Of a stretch of DNA of 64,000 nt, positions 1-8,993 are shown piece by piece (positions within the stretch are counted from its first letter, which is position 1; each line of letters opens with the position of its first letter). The DNA comes from Deltaproteobacteria bacterium HGW-Deltaproteobacteria-18 (GTDB lineage: Bacteria > Desulfobacterota > Desulfovibrionia > Desulfovibrionales > Desulfomicrobiaceae). The notes under the pieces are model-generated. The model saw only the letters and a program-made list of their open reading frames with translations. It did not search any database and was not told the DNA's origin. The position numbers were made by a program, and so were the translations under genes. The stretch is taken from contig PHBE01000010.1 in the NCBI GenBank assembly GCA_002841885.1, positions 62,001 through 126,000 of the forward strand. The letters are read 5' to 3'.

Positions 1-374
1 GGAGCGTGCCGCTCTACCTTGAAAACGTGTTTGAACTGAGCCCGGATCATCATGTACGCGTGCTGCGGGGGCTTGCAGGCAAGGCCGGAGCCTGCCTGGA
101 CGTGGGGCACTGGCACTGTTTCGCCGAGGGAAGCAGGTGCGGTAACCTGATGGAATGGATCGAGGCGCTGTCCCCTTTTCGCCTGCACCTGCATCTGCAC
201 GACAACGATGGGGAATCCGACGCCCATCTTGGACTCGGAGAGGGCACGATCCCCTGGGACCAGCTCTGGACCGGCCTGGCCGGGCGGGAGGCCTCGGCCA
301 CCTTCGAACCGCACACCGAGGCCGCCTTCGAGGCCACCCAGGACTACCTGCACGCTCACGACGTGAAGTTCTGA
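1..374 (+). CDS. Sugar phosphate isomerase/epimerase-like TIM-barrel protein, C-terminal part
   Basis: Only the last ~123 codons are present; the reading frame is open to the left edge, so the true start lies outside. The segment CLDVGHWHCF, followed by HLHLHDNDG and a glutamate near FEPH, is the pattern of the xylose-isomerase-like / AP endonuclease 2 TIM-barrel superfamily, in which histidine and acidic residues at strand ends bind a divalent metal. The substrate cannot be told. The CbiR-like protein at 22.1-22.9 kb shares the same CLDVGH signature, so both belong to one superfamily. The stop TGA is followed by the repeat-rich leader of the Fic gene. Confidence 0.75.
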   Translation, partial: SVPLYLENVFELSPDHHVRVLRGLAGKAGACLDVGHWHCFAEGSRCGNLMEWIEALSPFRLHLHLHDNDGESDAHLGLGEGTIPWDQLWTGLAGREASATFEPHTEAAFEATQDYLHAHDVKF

Positions 375-383
375 ACGAGTGCA

Positions 384-463
384 AATCGCGACACGAATCG
401 CGACATTTATCACGGCAGACCTTGTAAATCGCGACAAATCCTGACATATCAAGTGTCGTGATT
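384..463. promoter_or_regulatory. Iterated operator-like repeats upstream of the Fic gene
   Basis: AATCGCGACA occurs three times exactly (384-393, 396-405, 427-436). A variant AATCCTGACA follows directly at 437-446, and a near-complementary inverted copy TGTCGTGATT lies at 454-463. The repeats sit 30-110 bases before the chosen ATG at 494. Since the downstream protein begins with a winged-helix domain, autoregulation at these sites is a reasonable inference. Spacing is irregular and the array is too short for CRISPR. Confidence 0.6.
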
Positions 464-493
464 CGTCATCATTTGTCACAACAAGGTTCGCGC

Positions 494-1879
494 ATGCAGA
501 GTAAACCCCCAAGACACAAAGAAATCCGGCAGCTTCTACGCCAATACCCTGACGGACTGACCAGCACCGCCATCAGCGCGCTTTTGCATAATCCGCCGCA
601 TCAACGCACGGTGCAACGCTGGCTGGCCGAGCTCGCGGCGGCCGGAGTCGTGACTGTTTCCGGTCGCGCAAGAGCCACCGTGTATCAACTGGACACTTCT
701 CTTGGCCCCGCACCAGTGCTGCTGTCGGAGCCGTCGTCACCGTTTGACGCCCCTGACGGCATTCCCCTCTCAGAGCAAGGCAGAGAGATTTGCGCCTACG
801 TAAGGCGGCCACGCACAGGCCGAACCCCCATTGGTTATGACCGAAATTTTCTTGACGACTACGTTCCAAGCCAGACCTGGTATCTGAGCGAGGCGACCAG
901 AAGGCATCTGCGGAGCATTGGCGAGACGGAAGCGTTCGGCCGACCGGCGGGCACGCATGGCCGGGCCGTCTTGAACCGACTCCTGATTGACTTGTCCTGG
1001 GCCTCGAGCCGTCTGGAGGGCAACACCTACTCCCGGCTTGATACGCAGAAGTTGATCGAATTCGGGCGTCATGCAGAGGGCAAGGGAGCCCAGGACGCCC
1101 AGATGATCCTCAACCACAAGGCGGCCATCGAACTGCTGCTCGACGACGCCGATTCCGTGGGCTTTGACGCGCATACATTCCTCGGCCTGCACGGCCTGCT
1201 CTCGGAAAACCTGATGCCTGACCCGGATGCATCCGGGCGCCTGCGCTTCAGGCCGGTGGAGATCAGCGGCTCGGTCTTCATCCCCCTGGCCATGCCGCAG
1301 GTCATCGAGGAATGTTTTCATGGCATCCTTCAGAAGGCGGCGGCCATTACTGATCCTTTCGAACAGGCGTTTTTCGTGCTGGTCCAACTCCCTTACCTCC
1401 AGCCATTCGAGGATGTGAACAAGCGCGTCTCACGGATCGGGGCCAATATTCCACTGCTCAAAAACAACCTCTCGCCGCTGACATTCATCGACGTTCCGGA
1501 TCGCACATACATCGATGCGATCCTTGGTGTTTATGAAATGAACCGCATCGAACTGCTGCGGGATCTCTTTGTCTGGGCCTACGATCGCTCGGCAAGGGAG
1601 TACGTGGCGGTACGCAAGAGCCTGGCCGAGCCGGATCCGCTGCGCCTGCGCTACAGGCAGCAGTTGCGGGAAATCGTCGTCGATATCGTGCGCACAAGGA
1701 GACAGGATGTGCTGGAGGCCATGGAACGATTTGCGGATGATCAGGTCGAGGCCCAAGACCGGGAGGCCTTTGTCGAGATGGTTCAGGACGAGTTAAAACG
1801 CCTTCACCCCGGAACTCTGGCCAGATACCGGCTTCGGCTTTCCGAGTTCGAGGCGTGGCGAGAAGCGAGAAGGATCTGA
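494..1879 (+). CDS. Winged-helix / Fic domain protein with altered catalytic motif
   Basis: 461 aa. Residues ~8-70 form a winged helix-turn-helix (STAISALL, then TVQRWLAELAAAGVV). The Fic domain follows. An inhibitory-helix motif SSRLEGN has its glutamate at about residue 175, matching the S/T-xxx-E-G/N motif of self-inhibited Fic proteins. The core reads QPFEDVNKRVSR where canonical Fic enzymes have HxFx(D/E)GNGRxxR: the catalytic histidine is Gln303 (CAG at 1400) and the glycine-rich part is VNK. Canonical AMP transfer is therefore doubtful; similar QPF-type cores occur in other Fic-family proteins as far as I recall. ATG 494 was chosen because AAGG lies just upstream and the earlier GTG at 458 falls inside the operator-like repeats. 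Likely a single-gene unit with self-regulation. Confidence 0.8.
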   Translation: MQSKPPRHKEIRQLLRQYPDGLTSTAISALLHNPPHQRTVQRWLAELAAAGVVTVSGRARATVYQLDTSLGPAPVLLSEPSSPFDAPDGIPLSEQGREICAYVRRPRTGRTPIGYDRNFLDDYVPSQTWYLSEATRRHLRSIGETEAFGRPAGTHGRAVLNRLLIDLSWASSRLEGNTYSRLDTQKLIEFGRHAEGKGAQDAQMILNHKAAIELLLDDADSVGFDAHTFLGLHGLLSENLMPDPDASGRLRFRPVEISGSVFIPLAMPQVIEECFHGILQKAAAITDPFEQAFFVLVQLPYLQPFEDVNKRVSRIGANIPLLKNNLSPLTFIDVPDRTYIDAILGVYEMNRIELLRDLFVWAYDRSAREYVAVRKSLAEPDPLRLRYRQQLREIVVDIVRTRRQDVLEAMERFADDQVEAQDREAFVEMVQDELKRLHPGTLARYRLRLSEFEAWREARRI

Positions 1880-1891
1880 AGATATGAAAAA

Positions 1892-1950
1892 GCCCCGTAC
1901 GCAGAATGCGAACCATCGATGTGCTGATCGAGACATTCTGCGTGCAGGGC
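1892..1950. terminator. Bidirectional terminator-like inverted repeat
   Basis: A 17-base arm at 1892-1908 pairs with 1934-1950 (15 of 17 positions), loop 25 bases. Read on the minus strand it ends in GGGGC followed by TTTTTC, a good intrinsic terminator for the glycosyltransferase; on the plus strand it is followed by TGCTTTAAAA, usable for the Fic gene. A second small hairpin (GGGGA/TCCCC, 1983-1997) lies just beyond the glycosyltransferase stop. Confidence 0.6.
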
Positions 1951-2003
1951 TGCTTTAAAATCACGATGAAAGAAAACGCGGTGGGGATGTATTCCCCGTA
2001 ACG

Positions 2004-3560
2004 TCAAAAAGTACGTCCCTCCTGCTCCGGCCAAACGCCTTTGTAGCCCCGGCACAGAAAGATGGTGAACGTCTGGCCGGTGCGTTTCCCGTGGGTGCTT
2101 GTGATCACCCTTGGTTCATCCACACTCTCGAACAATTCCAGCACCCTGTCCGAAACCTTGTCCTCCTGGCCCTTGCAGACAAAGACCGCGTTCTGCATCC
2201 CGCTGTCCGGGCCGGGCCACAGGTCATACTGGTTCATCTTGCGTCCTCCGGCCAGGCAAAATGCCCGTTTTTGGCCCGGAACGTAAAAGGACAGCTCCGC
2301 AGTGACCCCGTATTCGTCCCCAAAGACAAAGACGTTTTCCTCCGGGCCAAGCTCGTCCCTGGCCTGCGCCACCTGCACGCCCAGATCCTGCCAGCCCATG
2401 AGCCGGTGCACCGGATTCTTGGGGCTGTCGAAGGGAATGAACCCCTGCAGGTGCAGCAGAATGAAAACCACAGCGCCAAGAGCGGGCCAGGCGAAGCGCC
2501 ATCTGGGACGCGGATCGCGGTGCACGAACCGCTCCACGGCCAGGGCCGCGAGCATGATGCCGGCGGGATAGGCCGTGGCCGACCAGTTGGCTTCGACCTT
2601 GGTGTGCAGGCTCCAGAACAGGAAAAAGAGCCACACGGGCCAGAAGTAGACGGTCAGGATGATGCCCATGGGCCGGGACAGCCAGGGGAACACGGGCTCC
2701 TTGTCGCTCTTCATGAGCTGAACCGCGACAAGCCAGGCCCCGATGAACAGGAAAACGAACCACCACGGGGTGACCACGCCCAGCTGACTGCCCAGATATT
2801 CGGGAAAGTTCTTCAGCTCGAAAAAGACCTTAGCCTTGTCCCCGGCCATGGCCCCGCGATAGAGGACGTGCTTGATCCCGACCCAGCCGTTGGTGGCGTT
2901 CCAGATCAGGATGGGCAGCATGCCGACCAGACCGCCGATTCCGAGTGTTTTAAGAAGCCGTGGCCAAAAAAGGGCGGGCATGTCCTGTTTGCGCCCTATC
3001 CAGAACGCGGCCACAAGGGCCAGGGGAATGAAGAGCACCATGGTGTATTTGGCCGTAATCCCGAGCGACAGGCACAGCCCGAGCATGATGAACGCCGCGA
3101 GATGTCCCTTGTCCACGGCCAGGCCAAAACAGATCATGCCCAGAAGCCAGAAGACCAGGAGCGGATTGTCCGTGGTCATGAGCAGACCTCCGGCCATGAA
3201 GAGCATGGTCGTATTGAGTACGAAAAGCGTCCAGAATGCGGTGCGGATGCGTTTGAGATGGATGCCGATCCAGCCCAGCACGGCCACCTGCATGACCAGC
3301 GCCCCGATCATGGCGCCGGAGCGCACGCCAAGTTCCGTCGCGCCCCGAAAGGCGGTGCCAACGTAATTGATGAACGCGATGAGCGGCCCCTTGGAGTAAT
3401 AGGACCACTGCAGACTGCGGCTCCAATCCCAGTACTGGGCCTCGTCCGGGGCGAGGTTCAGCTGGCCGGAAGCCACGAACCAGTATCTGGCCAGGGTCGC
3501 GGCCGCAATCAAAAGAAGACTTAAGGCCCAATACAGTGCGGATTCTTGGCGATTCGTCAT
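2004..3560 (-). CDS. GT39/ArnT-like integral membrane glycosyltransferase
   Basis: 518 aa with many hydrophobic helices. Near the N-terminus, after the first helix, sits the acidic pair in APDEAQYWDWS followed by YYSKGPLIAFIN, the typical first periplasmic loop of dolichyl-phosphate-mannose / ArnT-type (GT-C) transferases, where the acidic residues bind metal and the lipid-linked donor. It probably transfers a sugar from a polyprenyl-phosphate donor to lipid A or another envelope acceptor; the acceptor cannot be told. ATG 3560 is preceded by AAGGAGGG. The start overlaps the stop of the upstream pseudouridine synthase gene (ATGA), so the two are translationally coupled. Confidence 0.85.
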   Translation of the reverse strand: MTNRQESALYWALSLLLIAAATLARYWFVASGQLNLAPDEAQYWDWSRSLQWSYYSKGPLIAFINYVGTAFRGATELGVRSGAMIGALVMQVAVLGWIGIHLKRIRTAFWTLFVLNTTMLFMAGGLLMTTDNPLLVFWLLGMICFGLAVDKGHLAAFIMLGLCLSLGITAKYTMVLFIPLALVAAFWIGRKQDMPALFWPRLLKTLGIGGLVGMLPILIWNATNGWVGIKHVLYRGAMAGDKAKVFFELKNFPEYLGSQLGVVTPWWFVFLFIGAWLVAVQLMKSDKEPVFPWLSRPMGIILTVYFWPVWLFFLFWSLHTKVEANWSATAYPAGIMLAALAVERFVHRDPRPRWRFAWPALGAVVFILLHLQGFIPFDSPKNPVHRLMGWQDLGVQVAQARDELGPEENVFVFGDEYGVTAELSFYVPGQKRAFCLAGGRKMNQYDLWPGPDSGMQNAVFVCKGQEDKVSDRVLELFESVDEPRVITSTHGKRTGQTFTIFLCRGYKGVWPEQEGRTF

Positions 3561-4474
3561 ATGGCCCCCTCCTTGGCGGGAGCGGTTGCGAGAATATCCC
3601 GTATGTCCTGCGCACAAATGCGCTTAATCTCAAACTCTCCCTGCCAGGGCGGCAGGACGAAAAACGCGTGTCCGGGCCAGGAAAGAGCGGCTGCATGCAA
3701 CAAAAGCCCGCCGCCCCGGCCGTAACGGGGGTCGCCGACAATGGCGTGTCCGAGGTCGGCCAGATGGACCCGGATCTGATGGGTGCGGCCAGTACCGAGA
3801 ACGACCAGCAGCAAGCTCTTCTGCCCGTCCTTGAGCAATGGATGCACGTGGGAGACGGCCCGTTTGCCCTGTCCGGAGATCACCTGTTCCCCGCGCCCAG
3901 TCTCGGCCTTGGCCAGCTCCGAGACAATGGTCCGCCATCCGCCCGATTCCCATGCCCCTTCCACCCAGCACAGGTAGGCCTTGGTCAGCGAGGGCCATGA
4001 AGCGTGCATGAAGCGCAGAAAATCATGGGTCTTGGCGCAGAGCAGAAGCCCGGACGTGTCGCGGTCCAGACGGTGCACCGGGACCGGCACAAAGCCCTCC
4101 TGATGGCGTGACTTCAGGCGGTCATGCACGGAATCGCTCCAGCCCGTCCCCCCGTGCACCGGAAGCCCTGCGGGCTTGCTTACAAGGAGCATCTCGTCGT
4201 TTTCGAACACGACGTCAATTCCGGGCAGAGCAAGGTCTGTCTCTGACTTGCGCTGCACATCGACCGGAGGGATGCGCACCTTCTGTCCCGTCAGCACGCG
4301 GTCGAAGGGCTTGCATCGGCGGCCGTCGATACGTACCTGCCCCGTGCGCACCAGACGCATGAGCAGGCTCGCAGGAAGGCTTCCCAGCCGTGCCTCCAGA
4401 AAGGATATGAGCTTGCGGCCATTTTCCTCGCGCCCGACTTCCACCACCTGAACCGACGTCCTTTCCGACTGCAT
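3557..4474 (-). CDS. RluA-family RNA pseudouridine synthase
   Basis: 305 aa. An S4-like RNA-binding region at residues ~15-70 (LLMRLVRTGQVRIDG) is followed by the catalytic domain. The active-site segment PVHRLDRDTSGLLL contains the catalytic aspartate, and GTGRTHQIRVHLADLG is the conserved later motif. It isomerises uridine to pseudouridine in rRNA (RluC/RluD type); the exact target is not decidable here. ATG 4474 has GGAGGGG just upstream. It is divergent from the NSUN methyltransferase gene by ~75 bases, so two RNA-modification genes share one promoter region. Confidence 0.9.
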   Translation of the reverse strand: MQSERTSVQVVEVGREENGRKLISFLEARLGSLPASLLMRLVRTGQVRIDGRRCKPFDRVLTGQKVRIPPVDVQRKSETDLALPGIDVVFENDEMLLVSKPAGLPVHGGTGWSDSVHDRLKSRHQEGFVPVPVHRLDRDTSGLLLCAKTHDFLRFMHASWPSLTKAYLCWVEGAWESGGWRTIVSELAKAETGRGEQVISGQGKRAVSHVHPLLKDGQKSLLLVVLGTGRTHQIRVHLADLGHAIVGDPRYGRGGGLLLHAAALSWPGHAFFVLPPWQGEFEIKRICAQDIRDILATAPAKEGAI

Positions 4475-4549
4475 GGCCCCTCCGCTTTGACAGGCCCTTT
4501 CTTGATGGCTACAGGGGCTCTTGTCAAACAAGCCCTTAACCACCCCCCT

Positions 4550-5794
4550 ATGAAAAATACCACTCGCTCTTTCAGGCTGGTGTGCGCAATGGACCAGGTC
4601 CAGGATGTGGAAGCACTGCTCCATGCCGAAGGTTTTCGCTTCGAGCCGCAACCCTGCTTCGCCCTGGCGCGGACCCTCACCGCCGAGCCCATGCCTCTTG
4701 GCCGAAGCATCGCGGCCAGGTTCGGCTACATCTACATTCAGGACAAGTCCTCCATGCTGCCGCCCCTGGCCCTTGCTCCCGAACCCGGCGACCGGGTGCT
4801 CGACTTCTGTGCCAGTCCCGGCAGCAAGACCGGCATCCTCTCCAGTCTGGTCGGACCCACGGGGCTGGTGCTCGCCAACGAGCCTAGTCCGGACCGTCTG
4901 GCCACCCTGCGTGTGAACATGCGCCATCTTGGCTGCTACAACGTGGCAACCTGCAAATATGAAGGCCAGTCCCTGCCCCTTCATGACGACTCCTGGCCGC
5001 GCATCCTGCTCGACGCGCCCTGCAGCGGCTGGGGCACGGTGGACAAAAACCCCAAGGCCGCCCAGATGTGGGCGGGGGAGAAAACAGCTCCGCTTGAAGC
5101 CCTGCAGCGGGAACTTTTGACCAAGGCCGCCGGGATTCTTGCCCCGGGAGGACGACTCCTTTATTCGACCTGCACCACAAATGTGCGCGAAAACGAGGAC
5201 CAGGTCCGTTTCGCCATGGAACACCTGGGTCTTGTACCAAAAGCTCTGACGGAATTTCCCGGATTCAGGTTCGCCCCTTCCCTGCCGGGGTGCCTGCTCG
5301 TGGACGGCGAAGGCAGCCTCGCACAGGGATTTTTCCTGGCCGCCCTCAAAAAACCGGGGGAAGCGGTCAGGATCGCCCGCACACCCAAGGCGGAATTGCC
5401 CGGCGAACTCGTCACGCGCCAGGAATTTTCGACCCGCACCGGACTGGACACAAACTGGCTCCCGGAGCACTGTTTTCTGCGCGTGGGCGGCCGCATCTAC
5501 CTGCTCATGAAACAGGCGGCCGGACTTCCGGCAGAGCTCCGCTGGCAAGGTTTTGCCGTGGGCAAGAGCGCGGGGGATTCGATCCTGGCCGATGCCACGC
5601 TGCGCATGTTCGTTCCACCAAAACCGGACGAAAAAAGCCTAGTACTCGAGCAGGTGTCCACAATTCGCGAACTTCTGTCCGGCCAGAGCCTGTCATGGTC
5701 CGGGCCGGGAAAACGCCTCGCGTTCTATTTCAAGGGACTTCCCTTGGGTTTTTTGACGATCAAGGGCAATCGTTGCCTGTGGTCGGATCGATAA
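4550..5794 (+). CDS. NSUN/RsmB-RsmF type RNA m5C methyltransferase
   Basis: About 414 aa. The SAM site DFCASPGSKTGILS and the two catalytic cysteines in DAPCSGWGTVDKN and STCTTNVRENE define the m5C methyltransferase family. The C-terminal ~110 residues resemble the extra domain of RsmF-like enzymes. The product probably methylates a cytosine in 16S rRNA. The start is uncertain: ATG 4550 gives the usual N-terminus and is my choice, with in-frame TTG 4487 and ATG 4505 upstream; none has a strong ribosome binding site. Confidence 0.87.
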   Translation: MKNTTRSFRLVCAMDQVQDVEALLHAEGFRFEPQPCFALARTLTAEPMPLGRSIAARFGYIYIQDKSSMLPPLALAPEPGDRVLDFCASPGSKTGILSSLVGPTGLVLANEPSPDRLATLRVNMRHLGCYNVATCKYEGQSLPLHDDSWPRILLDAPCSGWGTVDKNPKAAQMWAGEKTAPLEALQRELLTKAAGILAPGGRLLYSTCTTNVRENEDQVRFAMEHLGLVPKALTEFPGFRFAPSLPGCLLVDGEGSLAQGFFLAALKKPGEAVRIARTPKAELPGELVTRQEFSTRTGLDTNWLPEHCFLRVGGRIYLLMKQAAGLPAELRWQGFAVGKSAGDSILADATLRMFVPPKPDEKSLVLEQVSTIRELLSGQSLSWSGPGKRLAFYFKGLPLGFLTIKGNRCLWSDR

Positions 5795-5812
5795 CACAAA
5801 CAGGAGAGCATC

Positions 5813-6574
5813 ATGATCGGATACCTGCGCAAGGCGGCCCGCCTTTTTCATCCGGGATCCAAACGAACCATCATCCTGCCGCTGGATCATGGACTTTCCG
5901 AAGGAAACATCCCCGGTTTGGAAGATCTGGGGAGCCTGCTCCGCGGAGTACGGCATCTGCCCACCCAGGGCGTGATCCTGCACAAGGGCATGGTCATGGC
6001 CCACGCCGGGGAGATCCGTCTGGACCAGTCCCTCATTGTGCATCTCTCCGCCGGAACCCGGCACGGCCTGCCCTCCTACAACAAGGCCCTGGTCTGTTCC
6101 GTGCAGGAGGCGTTGCGGCTTGGCGCGGACATGGTCTCCATGCACATCAATATCGGCAACGATCTTGAAGACCGCATGCTCTCGGATCTGGGCGCCTGCG
6201 TGGAAGAAGCGCATCAACTGGGCCTGCCGCTTCTGGCCATGATCTACGCCCGGGGCGGACAGATCGTGAACGAGAGCGACCCTTCCCTTGTCGCGCACAG
6301 CATCCGCATCGGTGCGGAGCTTGGCGCGGACGTGGTCAAGGTGCCCTATTGCGGAAACAACCAGAGCTTCGCCCGGGCCATTGCGGCTTGCCCCGTGCCC
6401 GTCGTCATGAGTGGCGGGCCACGCAACGTCGACTTCAAGTCCTTTCTGCGCTCGGTGCGCGAAACCCTGGACGCCGGCGTCGCCGGGATGTGCATCGGAC
6501 GCAACGTCTTCCAGCAGGAAAACCCAGCCAAGGCCCTGGAAGACATATGCAATCTCGTGCACGGAAAGGGGTAG
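5813..6574 (+). CDS. Class I aldolase, DhnA / ADH-synthase family
   Basis: 253 aa, COG1830-type class I aldolase. ILPLDHGLSEG near the N-terminus holds the conserved aspartate of the family, and DVVKVPYCG holds the likely Schiff-base lysine; GGPRN and GRNVFQ bind phosphate in relatives. Family members include archaeal fructose-bisphosphate aldolase and 2-amino-3,7-dideoxy-D-threo-hept-6-ulosonate synthase of the alternative shikimate entry pathway; which one this is cannot be settled from sequence alone. ATG 5813 lies 18 bases after the methyltransferase stop with AGGAG before it, so the two are probably co-transcribed. Confidence 0.8.
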   Translation: MIGYLRKAARLFHPGSKRTIILPLDHGLSEGNIPGLEDLGSLLRGVRHLPTQGVILHKGMVMAHAGEIRLDQSLIVHLSAGTRHGLPSYNKALVCSVQEALRLGADMVSMHINIGNDLEDRMLSDLGACVEEAHQLGLPLLAMIYARGGQIVNESDPSLVAHSIRIGAELGADVVKVPYCGNNQSFARAIAACPVPVVMSGGPRNVDFKSFLRSVRETLDAGVAGMCIGRNVFQQENPAKALEDICNLVHGKG

Positions 6575-6578
6575 ATAT

Positions 6579-7304
6579 CTACGTGGTGGGTTCGGTATTC
6601 CAGGCCATGAGGGGAGTCTGGGCCCGGGGGGCGGTCAGGTCGACGCGCACCGCCGTAAAGGCTCCCATCCATGGAAAGGCCGGGGTGCTGTTCAGGTAGC
6701 GGATAATTGGAGCAGGATTCCAGGTGCAGGGCGGACCCAATAGAATGGATCTGGCTTCGATGCCGCCCGGAGAAAGATTATTCTGGATCAGCCCGCGCAT
6801 TTCGGGCCAGGTGAACCAGCGCGCTTCGCCTAGCGGAGATTTTCTTTTTTCCAGCCTTACGGACAGCCCGTAGAGGGACATCCGGTTCAAAAAACAGATC
6901 AGGATCCCCTTGCGCGCCACACGAGCCGCCTCGCGCAGGGCCAGGGCCGGATCTTCCAGGAACTCGAACACGGTCATGAGCGAAGCGTAATCAAACTCGC
7001 GGTCCTCGAAGGGCAGGTGCTCGGCGCTGCCAAGATGCAGATCGACGCGATGTCCCATCTTCTCCCGGGCCCGGGCCAGCATGTCCGGACTCTTGTCCAT
7101 GCCCGTCAGGTCAAATCCGCAGGACCAGAAAAACTCCAGAAACATTCCCGTTCCGCAGCCTATGTCCAAAAGCTTCTGCTTGCGTCTGGGCCAGGGCGCG
7201 ATAACGCCCTGCAGCAGTTTTTTTTCCTGCTGCAGGGCAAAGTTTCCCCGCACGCTTCCGGCCCATTTGTCGTAGCGGACCGCGCTTTCCCGGTTCCAGC
7301 GCAT
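6579..7304 (-). CDS. Class I SAM-dependent methyltransferase (UbiE/Methyltransf_11 type)
   Basis: 241 aa. Motif I is LLDIGCGTGMFLEFF at residues ~45-60, followed by GMDKSPDML (motif II) and HLPFEDREFDYA (motif III). The substrate is unknown. It is the last gene of the long minus-strand run: its ATG overlaps the TGA of ilvD (TGATG), and its stop lies 4 bases from that of the convergent aldolase gene. Confidence 0.85.
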   Translation of the reverse strand: MRWNRESAVRYDKWAGSVRGNFALQQEKKLLQGVIAPWPRRKQKLLDIGCGTGMFLEFFWSCGFDLTGMDKSPDMLARAREKMGHRVDLHLGSAEHLPFEDREFDYASLMTVFEFLEDPALALREAARVARKGILICFLNRMSLYGLSVRLEKRKSPLGEARWFTWPEMRGLIQNNLSPGGIEARSILLGPPCTWNPAPIIRYLNSTPAFPWMGAFTAVRVDLTAPRAQTPLMAWNTEPTT

Positions 7305-8974
7305 CAGATCTTGGTCACCGCTCCCTTGGCCGCGGATGAAGCCATGCGGCTGTAGCGGCGCAAAATGGAGGAACGGATTTCCTTGGCAAAAGGTTTGAAG
7401 TTTTGACGGCGCTTTTCGAGCTCGGCCTCATCGACGAGAAGCTCCAGGCTGCGGGCGGGGATGTCTATCTTGATCCGGTCCCCTTCCTGCACCAGACCGA
7501 TGATCCCGCCTTCGGCCGCTTCGGGGCTGATGTGACCGATGGCCGCGCCACGGGTTCCGCCGCTGAAACGGCCATCCGTCAGCAGCGCCACTTCGCCGCC
7601 AAGACCAAGGCCGGAGATGGCCGATGTCGGAGTCAGCATCTCGCGCATGCCGGGGCCGCCCACCGGCCCTTCGTTGCGGATGACGACCACATCGCCGGCT
7701 TTTATCCTGTTGCCCATGATCGCGCTCACGGCGTCTTCCTCGCCTTCGAAAACCCGGGCAACGCCCGTGCGCTGCATCATTTCGGGCGCCACGGCGGACT
7801 GTTTCACCACCGCGCCGTCCAGGGCCAGGTTGCCTTTCAGGATAGCGATGCCGCCTTCATGAGAGTACGGTTCGGCCACGGTGCGGATGACCTCCGGCCG
7901 CAGGATGGCAGGCTTCAGGGCTTCCAGATTCTCACCCAGGGTCCGGCCGGTCACGGTCATGACATCGAGCTCAATGCGACCGCTCGCCGCCAGTTCGTTC
8001 ATGACGGCCGGGATGCCGCCCGCCTCGTGCAGATCCGCGATATGGTGCGGCCCGGCGGGAGAGAGCCTGCAAAGATTGGGGGTCTTGCGGCTGATGTTGT
8101 CGAAAATGTCCAGCGTCAGATCGAGCTCGGCTTCGCGGAAAATCGCGGGGAGATGCAGGACCGTATTGGTGGAACAGCCAAGGGCCATGTCCACGGTCAC
8201 GCCGTTGGCCACGCTCTTTTCCGTGACGATGTCACGGGGGCAAATGTTCTTTTCGACCAGGCGCATGACCTGCATGCCTGCATCCTTGGCCAGACGGATG
8301 CGGGCGCTGGTCGGGGCAGGGATGGTTCCGTTGCCGGGCAGGGACAGTCCGAGTGCCTCGGACAGGCAGTTCATGGAATTGGCAGTGAACATGCCGGCAC
8401 AGGAGCCGCAGCCGGGACAGGCACATTCTTCCATCCGTTCAAGCTCCGCCTCGGTCATGCTGCCGCTCTTGACCTTGCCCACACCCTCGAAGACCGTGAT
8501 GAGGTCGATGGTTTTTCCCTCGAACTTGCCCGGAAGCATGGGCCCGCCGCTGATCATGATGGAAGGGATGTTGAGACGCAGCATGGCCATGAGCATGCCG
8601 GGCACGATCTTGTCGCAGTTTGGAATGAAAACAAGTCCGTCAAAAGGCACGGCCGTGGCCGAAATTTCGATGGAATCGGCGATAAGTTCACGGCTGGGCA
8701 GGCTCATCTTCATGCCTTCATGATTCATGGCCAGTCCGTCGCACACGCCGATGGTCGGGAATTCCATGGGCGTTCCTCCGGCCATGCGTACTCCGTCCTT
8801 GACCGCTTGGGCGATGATATCGAGATGCATGTGTCCAGGCACGATCTCGTTGGCCGAATTGACCACGCCGATCAGTGGCCGCCGCATTTCCTCCCGGGTC
8901 ATGCCGAGGGCGAAAAGCAGGGAGCGATGTGGCGCCTTTTCCAAACCTTTGATCATTTTATCGCTACGGTTCAT
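7304..8974 (-). CDS. ilvD: Dihydroxy-acid dehydratase
   Basis: 556 aa, the normal length. It dehydrates 2,3-dihydroxy acids to 2-keto acids in isoleucine and valine synthesis in the cytoplasm. [31 protein letters not shown] and the conserved C-terminal [12 protein letters not shown] are all present; the cysteines ligand the Fe-S cluster. ATG 8974 is preceded by GAGGATC and gives the family N-terminus ([10 protein letters not shown]). It lies 19 bases after ftsX and overlaps the methyltransferase start. Confidence 0.97.
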   Translation of the reverse strand: MNRSDKMIKGLEKAPHRSLLFALGMTREEMRRPLIGVVNSANEIVPGHMHLDIIAQAVKDGVRMAGGTPMEFPTIGVCDGLAMNHEGMKMSLPSRELIADSIEISATAVPFDGLVFIPNCDKIVPGMLMAMLRLNIPSIMISGGPMLPGKFEGKTIDLITVFEGVGKVKSGSMTEAELERMEECACPGCGSCAGMFTANSMNCLSEALGLSLPGNGTIPAPTSARIRLAKDAGMQVMRLVEKNICPRDIVTEKSVANGVTVDMALGCSTNTVLHLPAIFREAELDLTLDIFDNISRKTPNLCRLSPAGPHHIADLHEAGGIPAVMNELAASGRIELDVMTVTGRTLGENLEALKPAILRPEVIRTVAEPYSHEGGIAILKGNLALDGAVVKQSAVAPEMMQRTGVARVFEGEEDAVSAIMGNRIKAGDVVVIRNEGPVGGPGMREMLTPTSAISGLGLGGEVALLTDGRFSGGTRGAAIGHISPEAAEGGIIGLVQEGDRIKIDIPARSLELLVDEAELEKRRQNFKPFAKEIRSSILRRYSRMASSAAKGAVTKI

Positions 8975-8993
8975 TACAGGATCCTCGAATAGA

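Noticed and set aside
384-463. CRISPR array
   Set aside because: Ten-base repeats with irregular 0-21 base spacing; not CRISPR-like.
2091-3524. 477-codon open frame on the plus strand
   Set aside because: Antisense shadow of the GT39 glycosyltransferase; no ribosome site, no family resemblance, composition typical of a reverse frame.
4475-5548. Extension of the pseudouridine synthase frame upstream to 5548
   Set aside because: The added residues are antisense to the NSUN methyltransferase; ATG 4474 has a proper ribosome site and gives the family length.
7403-8992. 529-codon open frame on the plus strand
   Set aside because: Complementary to ilvD, which has all catalytic motifs; the plus frame has none.
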